Part shown: positions 46,286-59,052 of the stretch, in pieces
How the letters are laid out: every line of letters begins with the position of its first letter
Position numbering within the stretch: position 1 is the stretch's first letter
Source: Eunapius fragilis
Taxonomy: Eukaryota > Porifera > Demospongiae > Spongillida > Spongillidae
DNA: 64,000 nucleotides
NCBI GenBank assembly: GCA_963681505.1
Contig: OY811982.1
Coordinates: 6,587,261 to 6,651,260, forward strand
Direction of reading: 5' to 3'
Translations under genes and position numbers: made by a program
Notes under the pieces: generated by a model
The model's database searches: none
What the model was told of the DNA's origin: nothing
Seen by the model: the letters and a program-made list of their open reading frames with translations, nothing else

Positions 46286-47029
46286 TAATTGACCGTCAGT
46301 GACCGGATAATATTTTTTACGGTCAGCCGTAAAATTCTGACGGTCACCGTACTCCGACGGCTCAGACGGCCAGGCACATTGACGGCCCGCGGCCGATGGC
46401 GGTCAGCACAAATTTTGGCAAATTTTGGCGGCTGCCGGACGGCCAAGGCTGGCCGCGGCAACACTGGTGGCAACAGCCTCGAGGCCATCAAAAGCTACCT
46501 AAAAAGTGATCTCTTGCATTCAGTCTATGTAGTGTAAGTATAATAGAAGCCAGTTAGGAGACATACATGTATTAATCGAGCCACGCGTTCAAAAACATAT
46601 GGTAATGCAAGTGACAACTTTGGTCCAACGCTCTGTTGAGTGCAGACCATGCAGCTGGCTAGATAACATGAGAACTCAGAAAAAAAAAAAAGGTTCAGTC
46701 ATGACTCATGAGTAAAATAGCGAAGAAAGCCAAATATACTATCACGTCGGAGGACTAGGGGAGTAGGGGAGCTGTTCAATGACACCAGAACCAAAAAATA
46801 CAAATTAATTAATACCATATCAGTGGCATCACGTGAGTTAAACTGCAGCCGTCCGTGAAAGTTCCTGCGCTGACGGCCACGGTCAACAGTCCAAAATATT
46901 GACGGCCAGCGATTTTCATACGGTTAGCTCACGTGCTCCTGTTTAGTGACGGTCACGGTCACGGCTGGGCCGTCTGAGCCGTCATATCAATACGGTCCCG
47001 GACGGCCAGTGCTGGCCGCGGCATCACTG

Positions 47030-47130
47030 GCCGCCATTGCCTTCAAATCCTTTATGATCATCAACTTTCTCATAGAGAATGTTTTTAGTTACACCGAGGG
47101 TGACTTCAGTGCTATTAGCCTCATCAAAAG
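47030..47130. mobile_element. dispersed repeat, right half, with a spectrin exon 10-like scrap
   Basis: TGCCTTCAAATCC and CTCATAGAGAATGTTTT resume the family seen at 20131-20190. Near 47100 TGACTTCAGTGCTATTAGCC is followed by TCAT, matching spectrin exon 10 (TTGACTTCAGTGCTAATAGC near 7260) with one mismatch. Confidence 0.6.
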
Positions 47131-47235
47131 GCGCACAAATTGAATTCGCGTATTCTGCCACGTACCAGCAATCAAATCCCTAAGCTATGGGGAGTACAAT
47201 TCCGAGATTTTTACGGCATTTCCAAAATCTTCGCG

Positions 47236-47769
<534 letters not shown>

Positions 47770-47923
47770 CACAGTCAAATCTTTACAACCTGCATCAGGA
47801 TGTATTTGTCAACAGAGCATGTACCAGGAATGATATGATTATATTCATGCATGATCATATCATTCCTAGTACATGCTCTGTTGACAAGTACATTCTGATA
47901 CAGGTTGTAAAGATTTGGCTGTG
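47770..47923. mobile_element. 154-bp palindromic MITE with TA duplication
   Basis: Near-perfect hairpin: CACAGTCAAATCTTTACAACC at the left pairs with GGTTGTAAAGATTTGGCTGTG at the right, continuing through GTCAACAGAGCATGTAC to a loop of about 14 bases near 47845. TA flanks both ends, pointing to a Tc1/mariner-type non-autonomous element. Confidence 0.85.
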
Positions 47924-48510
47924 TAGCTCTCAATTATCTTATCAACTTATCAAACGTGAGGTCATGGCTTCAGATGCTCCCTCCTCGTACATGTACACCA
48001 CCCTTACGCCATGCATATTGACAACTCTTGGTGCAGCGTCGCCTGTGCACGACTGCCAAATAGAATTAATAAATCCAACATACAACGCTTACCGACAACA
48101 CCAACCACACATATCCAGAAATGCCCCATACATTGGAGGACATTCATAAAAAAATTCCAAATTGAATTCTATAACATTTTAGCATATAGCGGAATTTTTT
48201 CTCTTTCCACTGTAAAAATTTGAGTTTCAGATTTTCATGGATTATGAAGTTAAAATCAAGATATGTTTTTTAATTACTACGTAGTTGACGTAATTTTTTT
48301 TGGGGGGGGGGGGGTCGATTAACTAACTATTAAACGAATTAACAGTGTTTATGTGCAATTATAATCCTCTCGCCAATAATATAAATAACCTCGAGCGATC
48401 AGACTGATGACCGGCTGACTTTCGATGTTTAGTGGAATATTGAAATACTAGGCAAGCGCGAAGTAAGACATCACTTTATTATCTCAAATGGATCACGACA
48501 CTAATACCTC
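47924..48510. other. region without a recognised gene
   Basis: Short open frame at 47835-48149 overlaps the MITE and has no domain. A T-run and G-run (48293-48314) follow. Nothing else supported. Confidence 0.4.
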
Positions 48511-48529
48511 CACACTATGGCAGTAGCCG

Positions 48530-49290
48530 GCGTCAGCGAGGGGGGTGATTCAGGTCAGGCCAGATACGATAATTGGGGGGGTGGGGGGGAGTTGCTGTCC
48601 GCTTCAGACCCAATACGAAAAGTGGGGGCCCTTAAATTGTTTGGCATAGGGCCTGTTCTATTTAAATACGTTATCGTTATTACCGGTTACAATTTTGGCC
48701 GAGGAGGGTGAAGCACCCGGAGCACCCTCTCTGGGATACGTTAGCTTCGACCTGTAACCGTTAATTATTAACGATAACGTATTTGCTGTGTGCCAAACAA
48801 AGGGCCCCAACTTTTTGTATCGGACCTGAAGCGGACAGCACCCCCCCCCCCCACCCCCCCCCCCCCCCGACCCCACCCCCCAAGGGCGTAGACAAGTTTT
48901 AAGGGTGGGGGGAAGGGGGCTGATTATGGTTGGGGATTTAGACCCGCGAGACGACAAGCGGGGGGTGGGGGGGGGGGGGGGGGGCTATTTATGGTTGGGG
49001 GTTTAGTCCGGCGATACGACAGTGAGGGTGGGGGGAGGTGTACACTTCAGGCACAATACGAAAGGCGGGGGGGGAGGGGGAGTTGCTTAGCAGAAGAGGG
49101 GGAGGTACCTTACATGAAAGGGCAACTCTATGATCTATTGAATAGCGAGTGCTTTACAATGGATTATAACGACTTCAGAAATTTTATTACCTGAAGTGCA
49201 AAAATCTGGAGGGTTAAAGCCTCCCCCCCCCTTTCCATATTGAGTCTGACCTGAAGCACCCCCTTTGCTGAAATCCTGGATACGCCATTG
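48530..49290. repeat. G-tract repeat cluster with a large palindrome
   Basis: Units of GCTGTCCGCTTCAGACCCAATACGAAAAG followed by G-tracts occur at 48593, inverted at about 48810-48840, and in degraded form at 49040. Between 48590 and 48850 they form a palindrome whose arms include AATTGTTTGGCA/TGCCAAACAAA and ATACGTTATCGTTA/TAACGATAACGTAT. The same unit fills the hAT-like element at 16628-17118. GAAATCCTGGATACGCCATTG at 49270-49290 looks like a transposon end. Confidence 0.7.
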
Positions 49291-49860
49291 ATGGTGGGGT
49301 ATGCTATGTCTCCGCAAACAACTATGTGCGTGCACGTAACATTTGCTCCTCGAATACAAAGCCCTAAATCATAATGTCTCTACTCCCTCAATTGTTTATC
49401 AACTATATACAGTGCACCGCCCCACATCAGAAATAGGGATAGATGTAGATATCAAACATTTTATACTCATTTCACTTCCAAATGCACCAACTGATACACA
49501 AAAGTCCACAAGTAATAATCAACGACGACTACTGCATAGCATCATGTCATTATCATCCAGTTAGAATAGTGTCAGGAAAGGATTGCCATCTTCTTGAAAT
49601 GGATTTCATTTCATCCTATTTAAAAGAGACCAGTGAATCAAACAGTTGATGGTGTACCAACGCAATGTACCATTCGTAGCTTGGTGGATGTTATGGTGGA
49701 AGAGGTAAGACCAAAACCAACATCTAAGAAACAAATAAAAACCAATCAACTCTGCACAATCATATAGCAGATGATATATCACACTGCTGCCTACTACCAA
49801 TTCCATAGATGCAGGAACTAAAGGTTAATCCCATCAAATCCTCTGTGTAGAATTTATATC
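49291..49860. other. region without a recognised gene
   Basis: AT-rich sequence with short frames on both strands (49343-49564, 49606-49806). No domains or splice structure. Confidence 0.4.
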
Positions 49861-50070
49861 AGAAATGCCCTGCGTGCGTGTATGTGTGTGTGTGTGCGTG
49901 CGTGCGAGTGTGTATGTGTGTGTTTGTGTGCGTTGTGTTGTATGTGCATGTAACAACACAGTGTCAGTGTGGGTTAAATTTGCAAGCATACTGGATTTGG
50001 CTACAACAGCTAGGAACCTCCATACATGGGTATCAAAAGCTTGTATGATACCCAACAGGTCAAACTAAGT

Positions 50071-50208
<138 letters not shown>

Positions 50209-50349
50209 TCACAAAGCCAGTGTGGGTTCTATTTGCAAGCTTACTGGATATGGCTAACCAGGCACTGCTATCTAGATCAATCTACCCACAGTGTACACAG
50301 GTCAACCTCCATGTATGGGCAAATGAGCTTGTTAAATGAAAGTACCTGT

Positions 50350-50401
<52 letters not shown>

Positions 50402-50933
50402 ACATGCGTGTGTGCGTGTGCGTGTTAAAGTCAGTGTGGGTTCTATTTGCAAGCTTACTGGATATGGGAAAAGCTAACCAGGCACTGCTATCTAGATCAA
50501 TCTACCCACAGTGTAAACAGGTCAACCCCATGTATGGAACTTGTTAAATAACAGTACCTGTGTGTGTGTGTGTGTGTATGTGTGTGTGTGTGTGCATGTG
50601 TGTGCTTGATAAATCACAAAGTCAGTGCAGGTTCAATTTGCAAGGGTACCGTATATGGCTGGAAAAAGCTATATCTGGATCAATCTGTAAACAGGTCAAC
50701 CCCATGTATGGGCATCAAAAGAGCTTGTAAAATAACAGTACCTGTGTGTGTGTGCACATGCGTGTGTGCATGTGCGTGTTAAATCACAAAGTCAGTGTGG
50801 GTTCTATTTGCAAGCGTACTGGATATGGCTGCCCAGGAAAAGCTAACCAGGCACTGCTATCTAGATCAATCTACCCACAGTGTACACAGATCAACCCCAT
50901 GTATGGGCATCAAAGAGCTTGTTAAAAAACAGT

Positions 50934-50972
<39 letters not shown>

Positions 50973-51293
50973 TGTGCACATGCGTGTGTGCATGTGTGTG
51001 CCTGTTAAATCACAAAGTCAGTGTGGGTTCAATATTCAAGCTTATTGGATATGGCATACAGAATAGCTTATAGGGGCACAGCTATCTAGATCAATCTACC
51101 CACAGTGTACACAGTTCAACACAAGCTTGCATACCAGACAGGTCAAATAATCAGTACCTATGTGTGTGTGTGTGTGTGTATTTGGCATATAACAGCTAAC
51201 CAGGTACTGCTTATCTCAATCAATCTACCCACAGTTTACCAGGTCAACCTCCATGCCTGGGCATTAAAAGAGCTTGGGAGAGGGAGGGGGGTT

Positions 51294-51430
<137 letters not shown>

Positions 51431-52870
51431 GAGGGGAGGAGGATGAACAGAGCATCACACATAAATATATGCCATCCATCCTATACAGCAATAGGTTAAA
51501 AGAGGCTGGCAGGCCTATGTTTAATTATTCATGCAGCATTCATCTAAAGAGAGAGGGCGTTCCAAATAGATTATAGCAAATAGATTATAGTTAAAACCAT
51601 ATACAAGTTAGAATTATATCTACATGATCTACATGTAGGCCTGCATGTAAATCGCTCTTCACTTTCACAGAAAATGGCATATATGCATACATGGACTGTA
51701 AAATTAGCCCCCAAAAATTTTTGTATCAGGGCATGCCTATAAAATGATGAATAGAAACCTATTAGATTGGATATGTATTTAGACACAATAACTTCAGGCC
51801 TATTTATCCCTCCCCCCTCCCACACACACATACACACACACAACACATACACAGATACACACACACATGCACGCACCTTATAGTGTTCTGGTTTTTAACG
51901 AACAATTAGTTTTTCACTATTGAATTCGTGGCATTCACCTGCCAGCAGCAAAGGGCTCCTGAATTGTTGAAGGAGTTAAATTTATTTATCACCTTAAACT
52001 GTATTCTCCCACTTTTCGTTGGATGCATTTTCTCTCCATTCAGATGTTATCTACACATATGGGACGGCTTTATATCCCATGAGTTCAATTTGAAATCAAA
52101 ATTTTATACACAAGCACATACTTAATGCTGTCTAAATGCTCTCGTATGCTGACAGTTGTACCTGCGCATGTAAACTATGAGTTGCCCTGTCCCCCTTTGC
52201 GAGTTTGACTGATAAGTATGTTGTTTGCCCATAAAGGGGGCAGGCAGCAGCCAGCCAGTCGGGTCTGCCAAGGGGTGCTGACCCCCCACCGCTGAGCCTA
52301 ACTGGGACCAATGGGTAACGCTGGTTACCATTGGGTCGGCCAGTGCCACCATGACGCTGGTCAAGGTTAAGTGGTTAGGTCAGGGTGTAGAAGCCCGAAG
52401 GGTGCCGCCCACCATTGATAGTTGAGCAATAACACAGCAAACATGTGTACAAGTACAATCAATGCACAGGTGGAGTGGTGGGTGGGTAAGCGATTCAGGC
52501 AGCAGTGCTTTACATGTAGCTGAATGTAAGACTGAGTGATGCCCACCAACCACCACTGTTTATATATGCATGGACCTGGAACCATATCAGTTTAGCAGTG
52601 TCATTGAGGGGGTAAAAGGTGTGATGGTTTGAACAGAGGTGAGGGTTATGCTTTGCTAGACCTATAGGCTCCCTTATTAGACACATTTGGTCTCAATAGA
52701 GGTGAGAGTGTCCTCAGAGATTTTTCAGACATATAGGCTCCGATCCCATTGACCAGACGTTTAGTACCTAAACAAATACATATACGTACTCAGACATAGG
52801 CTACTGATGTAAATAGATCGTCGATACATACACATATACATACATAAATACATAGATTCATACACGCGCG

Positions 52871-52912
<42 letters not shown>

Positions 52913-54408
52913 TTACAATCACACGAACGCGCGCGCTCACGGGCGTTGTGCGAATGGCTATCTTTTTCCCCTCTTCATGCATAGTTTGAGTCGTGTGCGT
53001 GTATGTGTGTGAGCGCGCGCGCACACACGCACACGCACACGCACTCACACACATAGGCCTACATGTAGACACACGCAATCACACATACAAACACACGCAC
53101 GAACTCCAGATCTCGCGCGCGCACAAGAAGTGGATGAATACACGTACACTCTCACATGGTACAGTCAACGACTGTGGTGGGTGGGTAAGCGATTCAGGCA
53201 GCAATGTTGTAGTCCTTGGTACAGCCAGCGCTGAACAGGCCCCATGACATCATTTGCACTAGACAAATAACCTATTCAATAAGCCAACGTTCCAGTTAAT
53301 TAATTAATTTGCATTCAGCCATGTATCTGTATCCGGTATCCATGGAAGCTACATTAAAAACACTTAATAAGATGGCGCTAATTGTATCCTACTCATTGTG
53401 ACCCAAAACAATTTAAAATTCATATGGCCGAAATCTATACTAGCTAAATTTTTTAAAATATCTCTAAAAATAATAGAACTGCATGATCTCTTATTCTGGG
53501 GGCCCACAAAATCTGAATCTAAACTGGTGTAAGAATTATGAGCTGCAGAATACCTTAATTAGGTGCGAAAAAGTTGATTTTCCATACATCTCTATGGAAA
53601 GTACTGTTTTCACAAAAACTACAACAATTTTCAATACTTGTACCCTATTACGTTATTAAATAGCAATCAAGTTTATAAAACGCCGTTCATTTTCTATGGG
53701 AGTTATCCGGAAGTATACGCGAATGTACAAACCGCAACAATTGTCAATTCCCTTTGACCACGCATTTCTGGATATGATAGATTCATGACATACTCATCAC
53801 ACAAACCACACTCAGAGCAGGGACCAACAATCAACAGCTACTTTGGATTTTAACGTAATTTATTTAGAGGTGGTGGGCCCACATCACCTCAAGGGGAAAA
53901 ACCTCACTATGTGAGGAAAAAACCTTCTTACACACTGCTCTGGACACAACAACATACACAACACATATGACGAGTTCCTCAGGCAAGGGTCGTCAGCTTT
54001 CATCTGAGTGGAAATGATCATTAAGGAACAACCTGCTTCACATCAAACATTCAGTGCCACACTGCATACAGAGACATTCCATCCCACCCATACCCAGCCA
54101 CCCGGCTGGAACACACGGCAGTCTGCAATCTGCCCATTCGTAAACCAGCCATCCGGCTGAACACAACAACATTCAGACAACGTAAAGTTTACAGACCCGT
54201 GCACTGGCAACGTAGACTGATTTCCTTCCTGCTCACATAAACTTAAATACCTCCACCTCCACGTGTACACATCATGTGCTGTACAACCAATCACATACGG
54301 AGAGAGCATAGTTTCTGTCTAGTTCACTACATTCAACCGACAGAAACGTGTATGAGTTTTAACTAAGCCAATACATGAATAACAGTGTAATTAATTTGCA
54401 CCAAACCA
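51431..54408. other. gene-poor intergenic stretch
   Basis: Contains a CG/CA microsatellite cluster (52864-53115). A 30-bp repeat GGTGGGTGGGTAAGCGATTC extends to AGGCAGCA at about 52482-52512 and again at about 53175-53205. A hairpin CCAATGGGTAAC/GTTACCATTGG lies at 52308-52336, and a GTTTCTGTC/GACAGAAAC inverted repeat at 54311-54349. The minus-strand frame 54043-54309 is the longest and shows no known domain. No gene can be supported. Confidence 0.5.
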
Positions 54409-56649
54409 GGCACCTTCATTCAGTCACCACCTCCTTCTCCACCTATTTTTGCTGGAGCTCTTCCTCCTCAACCTCCACCTTTGGAACAAAGAAAGAATGC
54501 TCAACCATCATTGTATGCTTGTACCAAACCTGGCGTCTGATTTTTAGCCGTATGTACAGCTGTTAGTACAAACACACATCTAGACAAATATAAAAAATAG
54601 GTACAGGTGTGCCAAGGGTACACATGCCATGAATAAGAATAATAAAAATCTGCACAACACAACCCAAACAAAACATGGCCATGATAATATCCTAGTGACA
54701 AAGATAACGTACTTACCTTTACCAGTTCCTCTTTCACTTCTTCCTCCATAGGACTCAGAGGACCAAGACACTCCTTACAGTAGACAGAATGGGTAATCCC
54801 CACATGTACATGTACCCAAAAACAACTGTACATGTTACATAACCTCTTATACACATGTCTATATATGTAGATTAATATGTATGCATGTATGTGTACATAA
54901 AAAAGTAAGATTCACACACACATACACACACACATGCACACACACATGCTCACATGCACACACACCCAGGTTGTGTCCACATGATGTGGTCCCTTCCTTC
55001 TGCACTTACAAGGGTGGGAGGGACACCAAAGGAAGTGTCCACTATCTTTCTGCTGAGAGCCTTCAGTCCATCCACATCACTGCTGTATGCCTTCACTTCA
55101 GTCTCCACCTTCTCGTGGTTCAGAAGCAGGCTCTGTTGAAACAACACACAGGAATGAAATATTAAGGACACTCCACGTGAACTACATGTATTGCTCCCTC
55201 TTGACCAGACCACATACATGCATACTAATACCTCTTGTATTGATATGTGTACATGCTAGCACATACATGTACATTGAACCCCTGATGCAAGGTTTTACAG
55301 TACACACTGTACAGATCGTTAGAAGCTTCACTGTACACCAACATAACATTGCTGTATAAAACAAAAAATTTCCATATACATGTACAGGTGTACACGTACA
55401 TGTACCATTCAGGTGACCGTCCCAAAGAAAATAGATTATATACCTTATGCTATTTATAACTCAACAATGTTCAACCACTCATGTGTGCACAATAATCAAA
55501 GCAGGTACTAGCTCACTGGCAAGGATGGCTCGGGTGACAGAGTAGACCAAGGTCCTAATCACCCGGCTATATATCTCAACCATTACTGGCATGAGGGAGG
55601 ACTGACTAATGATTAGGTTTATGAAATATCACCCTCTAAATCAACATTTTGTTTCTACTGGGTTCAACAGATTTGGAACAGCTGTGATTTAGATAAAGGC
55701 ACTTATGCGTTAGTATGTGGCCTATCAGTTAAAGATGTCATGAATAAAAGTGTGTGTGCATGTGTGTGTGCTTCATAATATTTCATGAATCCTAAAACCA
55801 CATATTTCAAGATTTAACGTTTATTGCACATGGATAGGTATGCTTAATGTCTAATGTCCTGGGCGTGCTCCGCGGTGCACGTTTGTACATCGCGGGGTAC
55901 GCAAAACATAGGTTTTTGCATTCCGCCGTTTCAGCATGCTAGTGAAGTTTGACTGTTATGCTACGTTGTATAATGTCTATTTGCATCCTAAAGTGTGTAC
56001 AGTGGTACACAAATTACTCCTTTCATTTTGCTGCATTACATCTCATACCAGCAGTGGTCATTTTACACAACTTGTGAAAATCTATACCCCCTATGGTGGT
56101 GTTAACTTGTGGTTAAGTGTGTCATGAATATGCTAATTTTGGCTAATTGCAATAACAACTCTTAATCCTGTTATCTATAGCACTGCAGAACACCGTAAAA
56201 GTTAGAGATTAAAACAAACATGATGGGAACATTCTCAATAAGTCAAATTTTATCCACATATTTTGTTTTGTATGTACATCAAACAAATGCTGTTTCTTTT
56301 TGGTAATCACTTTTACAGTCATATTCTCTAATTTGTGTACGCCTGTACACATATTACATTGCTTCACTATAGTAGTATACTGTTTTCAAATGAGTATTGA
56401 AAGTGATAGAGGGCATGATATAGTAACTATATAATATGAAATTATTCATGCAGTTGTATCAGGAAAGTTTTGCAGTAAAATGTGTACAGGTGTACACAAA
56501 TTAGTCCTATGTAGGAAAATGATGTTCATTGCAAAAGAATCATGCAAATTCAATCACTTGTGTATCAAAAAACAGCAACAATGCTAAATGATCATGTTAG
56601 TATCACTCCACCATCTCAGGGCGGACTGCAGCTTTAGGTTTTGAGGTTT

Positions 56650-56960
56650 TACTCCTTCACTCCTACTTGCACTCCCTCTACCTCTACTTGCACTTCCTCT
56701 ACCTCTACTTGCACTTCCTCTACCTCTACTTGCACTTCCTCTACCTCTACTTGCACTTCCTCTACCTCTACTTGCACTTCCTCTACCTCTACCTGCACTT
56801 CCTCTACCTCTACTTGCACTTCCTCTACCTCCACTTGCACTTCCTCTACCTCTACTTGCACTTCCTCTACCTCTACTTGCACTTCCTCTACCTCTACTTG
56901 CACTTCCTCTACCTCTACTTGCACTTCCTCTACCTCTACTTGCACTTCCTCTGCCACTTC
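56650..56960. repeat. 21-bp minisatellite inside the TTAA element
   Basis: About 14 units of CTTCCTCTACCTCTACTTGCA, followed to 57290 by looser CCTCCACTATTCGCG-type repeats. Frames on both strands (Ser/Thr-Cys or Val-Glu repeats) arise because 21 is divisible by three. Confidence 0.92.
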
Positions 56961-57569
56961 GAATTCCCTACCATGCCTCCACTACTCACGCTTTCACTAT
57001 TTGCACCTTCAGTGCTTGCGCCTCCACTATTCGCGCCTCCACCATTTGTGCCTCCACCATTTGTGCCTCCACCATTTGTGCCTCTACTATTCGAGCCTTC
57101 AGTGCTCGATCGTGCCTTCTCTACTCGCGCCTCCACTATTCGCGCCTCCACTATTTATGCCTCCAATATTCGAGCTTTCAGTGCTCGTACCTCCTCTACT
57201 CGCGCCTCCACTATTCGCGCTCCCACTATTTGCACCTTCACTACTCGCACCTCCACCATTTGCACCTCCACTATTTCAGCCTTCGTGCCTCCACTGTCAA
57301 CATATCCTCTTGCTCTGCGTACACGTACACCTCAGTCGCATGCGCTGTTTTCTTTGTTTTTCTAATGTGGTTTATTCGTCAGATAACAATCAAATAATTT
57401 GAATTATTAGTGACCATCAATTAATTATCTGTTGTGTACTCATATATTGATTTTTGAATGACAAATGTGATTACATACAAAGATAAGGTAGGGTAAGTAA
57501 TTTGTGCTCCCCTGTACACATATTACCCAATATGTGTACAGGTGTACACACGGATGCAAATAGACAATA

Positions 57570-57798
57570 AGTCCTTATCTGCTTGGGCTGAAGCTTTGAA
57601 AGCCTAGTACCTTTCGCTGCTGATACAACAAGTCGCCACAGTGGAGGTACACTGTACGGCGAGTGTACGCGGTAATTGGAAAATAATAACAACGTACGTA
57701 CCGGAAGTTTCGCGTACCTCCGCTGCATGTGACAAGTCGCTGTAAGAGCAGCGAAAGGTACTAGGCTTTCAAAGCTTCAGCCCAAGCAGATAAGGACT
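57570..57798. mobile_element. 229-bp MITE nested in the TTAA element
   Basis: Arms of about 55 bp: AGTCCTTATCTGCTTGGGCT at the left pairs with AGCCCAAGCAGATAAGGACT at the right, extending through GAAGCTTTGAAAGCCTAG. Flanking TA at 57568-57569 and 57799-57800. The left terminal repeat of the host element shows the uninterrupted sequence, confirming the insertion point. Confidence 0.88.
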
Positions 57799-58689
57799 TA
57801 TACAATGTGGCAAAACAGTCAAACTTCACTAGAATGCTGAAACGGCGGAATGCAAAAAACTTTGTTTTGCGCGTACCCCGCGGTGTACAAACGTGCACCG
57901 CGAAGCACGCCCAGGACATTAGACATTAATTTCCACCATCCCCTCCCCCCCACTCCTTTCCCCCTTCCTCCTTGGAAACATACCTGCTATTGCTCCCTCC
58001 AACATCTGATGTCTCTGCTGCAGTTGTACAACACTGTTCCGGTCCCTCCCGAAGTCCAAAGAGTACGCCAGAGGCTCCTTCTCCCTCACCCAAGCCTCCT
58101 CCTCCTCCACCGTCAGGTAGAACTCCTGCACCTTCAAGGACTCCTGCAGCCGTCCCAACCTCACGGCCGACAGCTGCGTTATCTTTTGGCAGGCTCCCTC
58201 AAGCTCCACCCCTTTCTGTTCAATCTTGGCCCGGTCTGGGTGCCCCTCCCCCACAAACCTGGCCACCTCCGCGGCCAGGAGCTTGGCCCTCTCCTTCTGT
58301 GTGGTGATGTCTGCCTCAGTGAGGGTGTGCTTCTGAAGGAGGTCCTGCACCCCCAGCAGGTGCTTCCCATAGTCCTCTGACTTGAGGGAAAGCTAAGGTG
58401 AGAGGGAGAGGGGAGGGAGAGAAGGAGCAGTGAGGGACATATATAAAGAGTGATGTCTGATGTCCTTGTCACTGTGTATATTTTGCCCCGTAGAAACATT
58501 TGGCCTGCACCATTTCCCTGCTCAGTGCACAGTACATACAGAGGTGCTATAAGCACATAGATGACATCAAATGAACTGATTCTACCACATCAGTTGTGCA
58601 GCACACACACCCACCCACCCCCCACATACAGTTCAGTACACAGTACTAAACAGCAGCATGTGTACATGCATGGAATGCATGGACCAACG

Positions 58690-59052
58690 TCAATGGTAGT
58701 TAGGGAGAAGGAGGAGGAGAAGGAGGAGGAGGAGGAGGAGGAGGGGGAGGAGGAAGAGGGGGAGGAAGAGGGGGAGGAGAGGAGGAGGAGGGGAGGAGGA
58801 GGGGAGGAGGAGGGGAGGAGGAGGGGAGGAGGAGGGGAGGAGGAGGGGAGGAGGAGGGGAGGAGGAGGGGAGGAGGAGGGGAGGAGGAGGGGAGGAGGAG
58901 GGGAGGAGGAAGGGAGGAGAAGGGGAGGAGGAGGGGAGGAGGAGGGGAGGAGGAGGGGAGGAGGAGGGGAGGAGGAGGGGAGGAGGAGGGGAGGAGGAGG
59001 ATGGGAGGAGAGGAGGGGAGGAGGAGGAGAGGAGGAGGAGAGGAGGAGGTAG
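58690..59052. repeat. expanded polypurine GGAGGAGGAGGGGA repeat
   Basis: About 350 bp of GGA/GGGGA units. The equivalent site in the first spectrin copy (about 6192-6232) is only about 40 bp, so this expanded after the duplication. Strong potential for triplex or G-quadruplex structures. Confidence 0.93.

Larger units (their letters stand above)
45374..46466. mobile_element. hAT-B: hAT element nested in hAT-A
   Basis: Ends CAGTGTTGCCGCGG...CCGCGGCAACACTG, flanked by an exact 8-bp duplication GTGGCAAC (45366-45373 and 46467-46474). Subterminal CGGTCAC/TGACCG motifs occur in both flanks (45390-45610 and 46290-46450). The interior carries a Death-domain-like reading frame (45885-46078) and a TA-flanked MITE (46082-46285). 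Confidence 0.9.
45082..47029. mobile_element. hAT-A: non-autonomous hAT element
   Basis: Ends CAGTGATGCCGCG...CGCGGCATCACTG, flanked by an exact 8-bp duplication GCCGCCAT (45074-45081 and 47030-47037). An 8-bp duplication with CAGTG ends is the hAT signature. Both ends are rich in CGGTCAC and TGACGG motifs, as expected for subterminal transposase-binding repeats. It contains hAT-B as a nested insertion; without it hAT-A is about 850 bp. No transposase is encoded. Confidence 0.88.
55848..57925. mobile_element. 2.08-kb TTAA-flanked non-autonomous DNA transposon
   Basis: Inserted at a TTAA of the duplicated spectrin intron, so TTAA lies at 55844-55847 and 57926-57929. The undisrupted site is visible in the first copy near 5390. 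Terminal inverted repeats start TGTCTAATGTCCTGGGCG and match for at least about 130 bp. A TTAA duplication is the mark of piggyBac-type elements, but these termini lack the usual CCY start. The interior holds a 21-bp minisatellite and no transposase. A TA-flanked MITE (57570-57798) is nested in the right inverted repeat. Confidence 0.9.

Noticed and set aside
54043-54309. 88-residue Cys/Trp-containing minus-strand frame
   Set aside because: Looks protein-like in parts but there are no splice partners and no recognised motif; not enough to call a gene.
56641-57402. 253-residue and 232-residue repeat frames
   Set aside because: Produced by a 21-bp minisatellite inside a transposon, open on both strands, no start context or domain.
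58561-59052. Glu/Gly/Arg-rich frame
   Set aside because: Translation of a GGA polypurine tract within a pseudogene intron.
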